A stretch of 64,000 bases of DNA from JANMJD01 sp963828405 (GTDB lineage: Bacteria; Actinomycetota; Acidimicrobiia; Acidimicrobiales; Ilumatobacteraceae): assembly GCA_963828405.1 (NCBI GenBank), contig CAWHEG010000031.1, forward strand, positions 2,170,001 to 2,234,000, read 5' to 3'. Below are positions 42,738 to 50,772 of the stretch, in pieces. A model generated the notes under the pieces. It was not told the DNA's origin, made no database searches, and saw only the letters and a list, made by a program, of their open reading frames with translations. Within the stretch, counting starts at the first letter, position 1. Every line of letters begins with the position of its first letter. The translations under genes were made by a program, and so were the position numbers.

Positions 42738-43451
42738 TCACGCGGTGCTCCACACGATGATCTCGGCGCCGGCGTCGCTGGTCGAGATCCGGCGGGCTCC
42801 GGCCCTCCTCAGGCGGGCGGCGTCGCCGTGGGCGAGGACGGTGGTGCCTTCGAGATCGGCCGATCCGAGGGCGATGAAGGTGTGGACGAACGGTTCGTCG
42901 GGCAGTTCGACCGAGGCCCCGGACGCGAGCCGGGCCACCCACATCGTGGCGTCGCGTTGGTGGATGGCGATCGCCGCGTCGATGCCCCGTCCGCTGGCCA
43001 CGGGCACCAGGCCGCCGGCATCGAGCGCTGCGTTGACGTCGAGCTGCGCGAAGCCCGGGCGGATCGACTGCTCGTCGGGCGGGACCCACATCTGCACGAA
43101 GTGCACCTCGGTGTCGGGCGACGGGTTCATCTCCGAGTGCCGGATCCCGGTGCCGGCGCTCATCCGTTGGGCGAGCCCCGGGTACAGCAGCCCGTGGTTG
43201 CCCTCCGAATCGTGATGCTCCAGTTGCCCGGCGAGCACCCAGGTGACGATCTCCATGTCCCGGTGCGGGTGCATGCCGAAGCCTGTCGCCGGGGCGACCC
43301 TGTCGTCGTTCGAGACGATCAGCAGCCCATGGCCGACATTGCCCGCTGAGTAGTGCATCCCAAAGCTGAAACTGTGCCAGGAGTCGAGCCACCCGGCATC
43401 GGTGTGGAACCGGTCACCGGCCCGGCGGACATCGATCGTGGTTGCTCCCAT
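42738..43451 (-). CDS. Pirin-like bicupin protein
   Basis: A 237-residue pirin family protein (YhhW-like). The N-terminal cupin carries the metal ligands: His61 and His63 in GFGMHPHRDMEIVTWVLAG, and the His/Glu pair in AGTGIRHSEMN. LDSWHSFSFGMHY and LLIVSNDDRVAP are further family landmarks. Bacterial relatives show quercetin 2,3-dioxygenase activity or act as redox sensors or regulators; which applies is unknown. Cytoplasmic. It lies between the tRNA and the divergent BNR protein gene. Confidence 0.88.
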   Translation of the reverse strand: MGATTIDVRRAGDRFHTDAGWLDSWHSFSFGMHYSAGNVGHGLLIVSNDDRVAPATGFGMHPHRDMEIVTWVLAGQLEHHDSEGNHGLLYPGLAQRMSAGTGIRHSEMNPSPDTEVHFVQMWVPPDEQSIRPGFAQLDVNAALDAGGLVPVASGRGIDAAIAIHQRDATMWVARLASGASVELPDEPFVHTFIALGSADLEGTTVLAHGDAARLRRAGARRISTSDAGAEIIVWSTA

Positions 43452-43619
43452 GCCCCTCCCAACCAGGGCCGGGCCTCATCTATGCCCCGGGGAGCCCCGT
43501 CGGTCGCCACGCTCGAGCTGCACGGTACACCTGGCGACCGCCCCAGGTGTACCGTCTCCGCAGGCGACGTTTGCAGGCGGAGGGCGGTCCTCGGTCGGCA
43601 CGTCTCGAAGGGAGAATCG

Positions 43620-45296
43620 ATGCGCTTGTCCAAGAAGTTCCTCGGGCTGATCGCGGTGGTCCCGCTCGCGGGGATGGCGGCCGGCATCGCCGGCGCTGCC
43701 ATCTCGGCGGAGTCGCAGGCGAACAGCCCCCAGGTCGCGGGCGACCCGACGTCGGACACCACTGCGGTCTTCCCGACCAACAAGCAGAACGAGCCGACGA
43801 TCGCCGTCAACCCGGTCGACTCCCGCTACCTCATCGCCGGCTCGAACGACGAGCAGCGCCAGCCGGCCTGCGGTGATGGCCCGGTGCGCGGCGACACGAT
43901 CGAATCGGACTGCTCGTTCTTCCCGGGCGTGGGCACGTCGGGCATCTACACCTCGAGCGATGGTGGAGCGACCTGGACGAACCGGGCCTGCTCGACGACC
44001 AGCTGTCGTGGGTGGGCACTGGTGTCCTCTCCGATGGCGATCCCGTGATCGCCTACGGGCCGAAGCCGATGCCCGGCGGCGGGTTCAGCTTCGCCGACGG
44101 CGCCCGTGCCTACTACTCGAGCCTCGGCGAGCATCGCCGGTGTCAAGGGCTTCGAGTTCATCGTCGTGAGCTACTCCGACGACAACGGCGTCACCTGGTC
44201 GGCGCCCGTGATCGGCACGACCAAGGCCAGCGCCGTGGATTTCAACGACAAGAACTGGATCAACGTCGATACCTCGCCGACGCAGCGCCTACTTCGGCCG
44301 GGTCTACCTCAGTTGGACGGAGTTCCGCTCCAACACCCAGGCCGGCTACGGCAACGAGCCGATGATGGTCTCGGTGTCCACCGACGGCGGCATGAGCTTC
44401 GGTGCCCCCAAACAGCTGTCGCCGGCCGGTAACAACGGCACGGGCAACGGCCGGCAGGGCTCGTCGGTCGATGTCGGCCCCGACGGCACGGTCTACGTCG
44501 CCTTCGAGCAGGGCTTCGCCCAGGTCGTCGCGGTGTCCCGCGAACGGCGGCCAGAGGTGGACCCGCCCGATCACCATCGGCCCCGTCACCGACATCGATG
44601 ACCCCATCCCGGGAGCCAACTTCCGCACCGACAGCTTCCCGACCATCGCCGCCGACCCGCGGCCGGCGAGCACGACCGTGCACGCCGCGTGGTCGACGAA
44701 GACCGCATCGGGTGGACGCATCGTGGTCGCCACGTCGACCGACCGCGGGGCCCACTGGTCTGCTCCGCGTCCAGGTGCTCGGGCGACGAGGGATACGCCT
44801 TCTTCCAGGGCCTCGATGTGGCCCCGAGCGGACGGATCGACCTCGCCTACCAGGCCCTCGTGGCGAACGACACGACCGGCTTCGGCCGGGCAACGCCAGG
44901 ATCCACGCCTACGTCGTGCACAAGTCGGCGACCGGTGCGTGGCGGGCCCCGCGCCGGATCACCACGGTCGCATCCGACCCGGCGGCGAGTGCCCAGAACA
45001 ACCTGCAGCGCCAGTTCTGGGGCGACTACAACACGCTGGTCAGCGACGCCAACGGCGCCTGGTTCATCGCCACCGACAGCCGCAATGGAGTGGGCTGCGC
45101 CGCCGTCGACGCCTATCAGAAGTACCTGAAGGACAACGGTCTGGCCACCCGTGGAGACATGGCCGACCGCCTCAGCCAGCGCACCACCGGCGTCAATCCG
45201 GCACTCAGCGATCCTTCGGTGAAACCGGCTCCCGGTGACGTCTGCCCGTCCCAGTTCGGCAACACCGACGCCATGGTGTTCCGGATCATCCCGTAG
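43620..45296 (+). pseudogene. Secreted BNR/sialidase-like propeller protein, broken by seven indels
   Basis: Joined across frames this is a ~560-residue exported protein. Signal peptide KKFLGLIAVVPLAGMAAGIAGAA follows the ATG (preceded by GGGAGAA). Asp-box/BNR blades: YTSSDGGATWTNR, SYSDDNGVTWSAP, VSTDGGMSFGAP, SANGGQRWTRP, STDRGAHWSAP. PTIAVNPVDSRYLIAGSNDE is typical of propeller exo-alpha-sialidase-like proteins, but the sialidase Arg triad was not identified. Lesions: near 43985 (-1), 44128 (+1), 44282 (+1), 44538 (+1), 44767 (+1), 44782 (+1) and 44889 (-1). Coding quality between all of them is perfect, which favours sequence errors over decay. Confidence 0.7.
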
Positions 45297-45313
45297 CACC
45301 CCGAGGCTGGTAG

Positions 45314-45341
45314 CCCCCGGTCGGACAGCCGTCGCCGGGGG
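45314..45341. terminator. Hairpin between convergent genes
   Basis: A 7-bp GC inverted repeat (CCCCCGG ... CCGGGGG) with a 14-base loop lies just after the BNR protein stop and before the end of the NicO-type operon. It could terminate transcription from both sides. No U-tract. Confidence 0.45.
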
Positions 45342-45364
45342 ACGACCGATCACTCGGCGATGGT

Positions 45365-46910
45365 TCACACGGCGATGACGCCGCGCACGGCGAGGGACAC
45401 CCCGCCGATCATCAGCCCGGCCGCCGTCAGCACCGGCAGTACGCGCATGCCACGGGCAAGCCAGCGGGCCTCGGCGTACTGGTGTTCCAGCCATCCCTGG
45501 AGCCGGACCAGGGCGTATCCGGCGACGAGCAGGGTCGCGGCCATGCCGATCCCGTACACACCGACGAGGATCACGCCGAACCACGCCCGGCCCAACGCCG
45601 CCGCCCCGAGCAACACGACGAGTGCCGACGGGGTCGGCACCAACCCGCCGGCCATCCCGATCAACGCCAACGACCTCGTGCGCAACGGTGCCGGCGGGAG
45701 GTCGTCACGTGAATGGGCGTGGTCGTGGTGTGCGTCGTCGTGACGGTCGTGGGCGTCGTGGTCGGGTGGTCGTGGTCGTGGTGGGCGTCGTGACGGTGGT
45801 GGGCCTCGTGCTCGTGCGCGACGGCTGGCTGAGGCCATGGCCGTGGTGGGCGTGGGCGTCGCCGCCGAAGACGCCGTGGTGATGCCCGGCGGGGGCCGCG
45901 CCGGGCACGAGCCGGCGGCCGAGCAGCCAGGTGCCGGTAGCCAGAAGCATCACCCCGCTGGCGACGGTCAACCACGGCAGGACCCGATCGGGGGCGACTG
46001 CTTGCGACGTCGAGATGATCACCCCGAGGACGACCACCCCGACCGTATGGGTCGCTGCCACGGTCGCGCCGACCGTCAACACCTGACCGACGGTGCCCCG
46101 CCGGCTGGCGACCATCGCCGCCATCAGGGTCTTGCCGTGGCCGGGCGCCAGCGAATGAAGGGCACCGAGGAGCAGGGCGATCCCGGCAGCCGCCAGCGCC
46201 AGCCCGGTCGTCAGATCACGCTGGCCGACCAGGCGGTTGAACCGCTGGGTCAGGCCGTCGGCGCCGCGCGACTGGATGTCGGGCGCCGTGGGGTTGGCGC
46301 CCGACGTGCCGTCGGGCAACCGGGGGCCGCCGACCGTTGCGGTGATCCGGGCATCGAGTTGACGCGGTGCGGGCACAGCAGCGGGGTAGGCGCGCAGGAG
46401 GTCGCTGGTCGAGATCGACGCGAGGTCCGTGTCGAGCACGGTCCCGTCGCCGACGGCGATGACCTCGCGCCAGCCGAGCCGGTCGGTGAGGTTGTCATCT
46501 GTCCAGTGCAGCGAGGCCCGGTCGGACACGCCGAGCGTGCTCCAAGTGCACTCGACGCGCAGAGTCGACAGCCCGCCCTGGCCGGGTAGCAGGGCAGAGT
46601 TCGACTGGCCGGGACTCAACGCCACCGGGTCACCGTCGATCTGCAGGCTGACGCCGGCGAGCAGCGAGGCGCACTTCCTCGCCGCGTATCCGACGCCCTG
46701 GGCATCGAGCACGGGTTGCTCCTGGACGGTCGGCAGCTCGGCGAGATCGAGCACGTAGCCGATCGTCGTCGTCTCCGGGGCGACGACGATGCGCGCCGAG
46801 GTGTTGACGGTCAGGTTGCCGAGCGGGTGGGCCGAACTCACCGTCGCGCCCGGTCCGAGGGTGGCGAATGCCGCGGCGCCGGCGACGATCAACCAGGGAG
46901 ACTTCGTCAT
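45365..46910 (-). pseudogene. NicO-type nickel/cobalt transporter-like protein with a very His-rich loop; two indels
   Basis: About 515 residues when rejoined. Signal peptide, then an exported domain opening AHPLGNLTVNTSARIVV, a start seen in many NicO-type transporters. A first helix set includes LLLGALHSLAPGHGKTLMAAM, where HxxxPGHGKT is the family metal motif. Next comes a loop of some 60 residues dominated by His and Asp (HHHGVFGGDAHAHHGHG, then EHEAHHRHDAHHDHDH, then DHDAHDRHDDAHHDHAH), followed by the last helices with LIGMAGGLVPTPSALVVLLG. The loop crosses two missing bases, near 45824 and 45764, both in C runs. Likely exports or imports Ni/Co or another divalent metal. The start overlaps the TPR gene (ATGA). 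Confidence 0.75.
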
Positions 46911-48274
46911 GACGACCATCCTTCAGGGAGGGGGATCCCGAGCTCACCGGCCAGTTCGGCGGCTGTCGGGCGGATCGATGGGGTGAGCCACGGGGTGGAA
47001 CGGAAGGCGACGGTGAGCTCGGCCGTGGCCCGCTCGAGATCACCGGCGGCGGAGAAGACGGCAGCGGCGTGGACGCGCAGCGAGGGGTTGGTGATTCCCC
47101 CGGCCAGGGCCTCGTCGACGAGTGCGACGGCCGAGTCGATCTGCCCGGCCCCGAGCCGGGCCCAGGCGAGGGCGTCGGCGGTGAACACGGTCCGGCGGGC
47201 TGCGTAGGCCGCTTCGGCGATCGCCAGCGCCATCGCAGCCTCGCCCCGGTCGGCGTGGAACAGTGCCGACTCCAGGTCGGTGACCACACCGGCGCTGCGC
47301 AGCAGTTGGTCATTGGCCCGCACCAAGGCGAACGCCGCATCGGCGGCCGCGGCATCGCCGCGGAGCAGGGCGATCTCGCCCTGCAGGGTCGTCGCGGCAC
47401 GGTTGCGGGCTGCGGGCGACGACGGAGTCGACCACGGCCGCGGCCTCGGTCAGCGACCCGCGGGCGAGGAGCACCCGGGCGGTCCCGAGCGTCGCCGGAA
47501 CGCTGGAGGGTTGATCGGCCAGCGCACTCCGGTAGGCCGCCTCGGCCGCGTCGAGGCGGCCCGTCTCCAGCTCGATGTCGCCGAGGAAGGTCTCGATGCT
47601 GGCGCGCCCGGCGCCCGGTCCGGCGGCGGCGACCGCCTGCTGCATCGCGGTCGCGCGCCCCGTCCATGTCGCCGGTCAACTGGCGGAAGTACGAGACCCG
47701 GGCGTAGGCGGCGACGCCGGGGTTGACGGCGAGCAGACGGTCGATCGTGGTCTCGGCCACGGCGTAGCCCCCGTTCTCGACCTGGGCGTCGAACAGGGCG
47801 GCGAGGGCGGCGACGTGGCGTGGGTTCGCCGTCGACGGCCCGCTCGGCGAGCGGCAGCGCCTCGGCGAAGTCGTGCAGGCTGAGGGCCAGACCGGCCCGG
47901 GCGGCGAGGGTGTCGGCGGCCGTCGGGGAGAGCGCGAGCGCCCGGTCGAGGGCGACTCTGGCCGTTCCGTAGTAGGAGGGGTCGCCGGTGGCGATGGCGG
48001 TGCGCATCGCCGTCAGGCCGTAGGCGAGCCAGGCGTCGGCCGAGGCGGGCTCGGCCACGGTCCGAGCGCGCAGCGATTCGATGTCGGTGGCCAGCGCCAC
48101 CCGAGGGGCCGGCTCGTCCGTGATGGACGAGCCGGCCCACAGGAAACGGCCCACCGCCAACCCTGCGATGAGCAGGGCGAGCATCGGCCCGGCCAGCCGG
48201 ACCCACGTGGGGCGCCGACGAGCGGGGGACGGCGCCGGCGCGAGCCGGCGCTCAGGGTTGGCGGTGGCGGTCAC
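46907..48274 (-). pseudogene. Membrane-anchored TPR-repeat protein, three indels
   Basis: About 455 residues when rejoined. A short cytoplasmic tail (RRRPTWVR) and one helix (LAGPMLALLIAGLAVGRFLW) anchor an extracytoplasmic chain of tetratricopeptide-like helices: SADAWLAYGLTAMRTAI, YYGTARVALDRALALSP, ADTLAARAGLALSLHD, RASIETFLGDIELETG, LDAAEAAYRSALADQP, LAWARLGAGQIDSAVALVDEAL and LERATAELTVAFRSTP. Extra bases occur near 47818, 47650 and 47410, each restoring a continuous TPR protein when removed. It begins (GTG) 7 bases after the DUF4331 stop and ends overlapping the NicO gene. It probably organises a DUF4331/metal-transport complex. Confidence 0.7.
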
Positions 48275-48280
48275 CGGTGA

Positions 48281-49654
48281 TCAGTCCGTGCCCGACCAGG
48301 GCTCGGCCACGTAGGGGAACGCCGCCGAGAACGGTTTGTCGTTGCCGCTCACGTCGTCGCCGAGCACGTTGTTCGGGAAGGTGTTGAACGACTCGGTGCC
48401 CGGGAAGCCGATGCCGCCGGCCAGGGCCCGCAACTCGACGTCGGTGACGTCGTCGGCCAGCAGACGCCCGTTCGGGAAGCCGCTCGGCGTCGAGGTGTTC
48501 AGCCGGATCATCTCGGCCGGCCTGGAGAACAGGCTCGATTTGTTCACCCCCGGGATCCCGGTCAGGAAGATCGTGGCGATGTCCTCACGACCACCGAGGC
48601 CGAGGCCGGCGTCCACCGTCGTCGGCACCGTCACGCCCGGGTAGAGCACCGGGATGAGGTTGGCCAACTCCGGACTGAGCACCGAACCGGCGAACTGGAT
48701 GTCCTTGCGGGGATCCGAGGCGTTGAACAGGTCCTTCTTGCCGACCGGGATGACGACCTCGTTGACCAGCGGCATGCCCAGGCGCGACACCTGGATCCAC
48801 GAGCCGGTGTGGCTCTGGGTCCCGTTGGAACGGCGGGTCTGGGTGGCCCGGCGGTAGGTCGTCGCCCACACGCCGATGACCGGGTCGCCGTACTTCTCGG
48901 TCAGATGGCTGATCGGGATCTGCAGGGCGATGGTGTGGACGTTCGTGTTCGCCACGTAGTCCTCTCCCGGCTCGGCCGGGGTCGGGATCAGGTGGGCGGG
49001 CTGGAACGGGCCGAGCGAGCCGAGGTCGAAGATCTTGCCGAGATCGACGAAGAACGGATCGTCACGCGGGCCGGCGAACACCTTCATGCCGTTGGACAGC
49101 GTGGTGACGGCCGCCGAGCCGAGGTTGGCCTCGTAGTCGGGCGTCGACCGCTTGCCGACGTTGGCCGGCGCCACCGGGACGTTCCGACCGATCGTCGTCT
49201 CGGTGTCGCGGGTCTCGTCGTCCTCGTACACCGAGTACGTCTGCACCTGGTTGAGGTCGGCGTCGGTCAGCGACGTGACCTGGCCGGTGTTGTAGAGGAA
49301 CGTCGCCGGGTTCTGCGTCTTCGAGGCGAAGCGGAAGTCGTACTCGAAGTCGGCCGATGCGTCACCGTTGACGTCGATGTTGAACCGGTAACGCACGTCG
49401 TTGCCGAACTTGTGGAAGTTCGGTCCCCCGGCGGGCAGTTCCAGCGGGTTGACGTTCATGATCAGCGTCACCGTCGAGGAGTCGTCGGGGCTGACGAAGG
49501 CGTAGACATCGGTCAGGTCGGCAACCGGGTCCTCGGCGATCAACGGGGCTTCACGGTGGCTGGACGCATCGGCTTGGGCGATGAGACCGGCCACCATGGC
49601 CCCGCTGAGCCCGATGACCGGGATGACCCGGCTGAGCTTGCGGTTTCGTGACAC
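48281..49654 (-). CDS. DUF4331 secreted protein
   Basis: A 457-residue exported DUF4331 protein. The signature SSHREAPLIAEDPVADLTDVYAF directly follows the signal peptide (VIPVIGLSGAMVAGLIAQADA). Further family segments are YRFNIDVNGDASADFEYDFRF, FAGPRDDPFFVDLGKIFDL and LRALAGGIGFPGTESFNTFPNN. The function is unknown; related genes often sit beside TPR and metal-transport genes, as here. The GTG start is set by AAGGAAA 7 bases upstream; an ATG 13 codons earlier lacks such a site. It is first in an operon with the TPR and NicO-type genes. Confidence 0.88.
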   Translation of the reverse strand: MSRNRKLSRVIPVIGLSGAMVAGLIAQADASSHREAPLIAEDPVADLTDVYAFVSPDDSSTVTLIMNVNPLELPAGGPNFHKFGNDVRYRFNIDVNGDASADFEYDFRFASKTQNPATFLYNTGQVTSLTDADLNQVQTYSVYEDDETRDTETTIGRNVPVAPANVGKRSTPDYEANLGSAAVTTLSNGMKVFAGPRDDPFFVDLGKIFDLGSLGPFQPAHLIPTPAEPGEDYVANTNVHTIALQIPISHLTEKYGDPVIGVWATTYRRATQTRRSNGTQSHTGSWIQVSRLGMPLVNEVVIPVGKKDLFNASDPRKDIQFAGSVLSPELANLIPVLYPGVTVPTTVDAGLGLGGREDIATIFLTGIPGVNKSSLFSRPAEMIRLNTSTPSGFPNGRLLADDVTDVELRALAGGIGFPGTESFNTFPNNVLGDDVSGNDKPFSAAFPYVAEPWSGTD

Positions 49655-49660
49655 GGGGTG

Positions 49661-49667
49661 TTTCCTT
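49661..49667 (-). promoter_or_regulatory. Ribosome binding site deciding the DUF4331 start
   Basis: On the minus strand AAGGAAA precedes the GTG of the DUF4331 gene by six bases. The alternative ATG 39 bases further upstream has no comparable site, so the GTG is taken as the start. Confidence 0.6.
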
Positions 49668-49792
49668 TCAGTGTCGGCCGGGATCCCCGGCACGGTTGGG
49701 CTGCCTCGTCAGAGGCAATAGTTGGTGCTGGACACACCGCCCATCCGGCCCCGGAGGTCCCGGCCGGCTCGGCGCTGCGTCCAGCAGGCGCC

Positions 49793-50671
49793 TCAGGCCG
49801 GGGCGACCCCCCCGACGACCACCCATCGTTCGCCGTATGGGGCGAGGATGACCTGCACCGGGGGACCGGCCAGCCCGGCGATGTCGACGATCCGGGCCCA
49901 CTCCGTCGCCGAGTCGCCGAATGCGCTGAGCACCATCGTCGGGTCGGCCAGGCGGTCGAGCATCCCTGTTGCCGCCGCGGTCGGTTCACCCTCGGTCCCG
50001 CACAACGACTTGCCGAGGCCGAGGGTCCCGAGGATGTTCCCCTCGTACTCGAGCCGGGCGGCGTCATCGGGGCGACAGGCCTGGGCAGCCCGGACCCAGT
50101 CGGCGGCGACGACCGCGGCGCCGGGCGCTTCGGGGTAGCGGGCCGTGTACGTCGTGGCGTCGAGGGCGACCCGAAAGCCACCGTCCTCGGCGGCGATGGC
50201 GAACTCGATCCGCTCCGACATGGGCGCCACGCCGTGGATCTCGCTGACCATCGGGGCCCGTCGCGCTTCGACGATCACCTGGTCGTCGCCGGCGTCGACG
50301 AGGTCGTAGGCCAGGTAGGCGGGGCGTTCGTCGTAGGTGGCCGCCCAGTCCTCGGCCTCTCCGACGACGTCCCGGTCTGCTGCGCTCAGGCGCCCGTAGG
50401 AGTCCTCGGGCCGCCCGGCGATCTCGGCGTCGAGGAACCCGCGGACGGCCTCGGCGGGCGTGACGGCCGCAGGAGCGATGGCCGGCGTGGCGCTGTCCAC
50501 GGCCACCGGTGAACCCGGTTCGACGCCTACCAGGGTCACCGTCGGGGCGTAGCCGGTACGGTCGGTGCCGTCGCTGCCGCACCCCTGGAGAACGGCGAGG
50601 AGCGCCAGGATGCCGGCGCCGGCGGGGACCAGGGGAGCCCACCCACGGGATCGTGTCGTGACATCGGTCAT
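49793..50671 (-). CDS. Hypothetical lipoprotein
   Basis: A 292-residue lipoprotein of unknown function. Signal with lipobox VLQGC (ILALLAVLQGCGSDG), then a short Thr/Pro linker. Residues ~75-180 (AVRGFLDAEIAGRPEDSYGRLSAADRDV ... ERIEFAIAAEDGGFRVAL) resemble an NTF2-like or MCE-associated-type cone fold. The second half has QACRPDDAARLEYEGNILGTLGLGKSLCG and VQVILAPYGERWVVVGG. The ATG is the only start giving a proper signal. It is divergent from the ceramidase-like gene and lies ~140 bases downstream of nothing on its own strand, so it is probably monocistronic. Confidence 0.65.
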   Translation of the reverse strand: MTDVTTRSRGWAPLVPAGAGILALLAVLQGCGSDGTDRTGYAPTVTLVGVEPGSPVAVDSATPAIAPAAVTPAEAVRGFLDAEIAGRPEDSYGRLSAADRDVVGEAEDWAATYDERPAYLAYDLVDAGDDQVIVEARRAPMVSEIHGVAPMSERIEFAIAAEDGGFRVALDATTYTARYPEAPGAAVVAADWVRAAQACRPDDAARLEYEGNILGTLGLGKSLCGTEGEPTAAATGMLDRLADPTMVLSAFGDSATEWARIVDIAGLAGPPVQVILAPYGERWVVVGGVAPA

Positions 50672-50772
50672 ACCCGTTGTTCGGCGCCCGACTCGGATCG
50701 GATCACCGGGCGGTTCAGCTCGCCCGGAGCGTTGGTCGGCTACGTTGGGCGTTCCCCGGGGAAAGGTGACGC

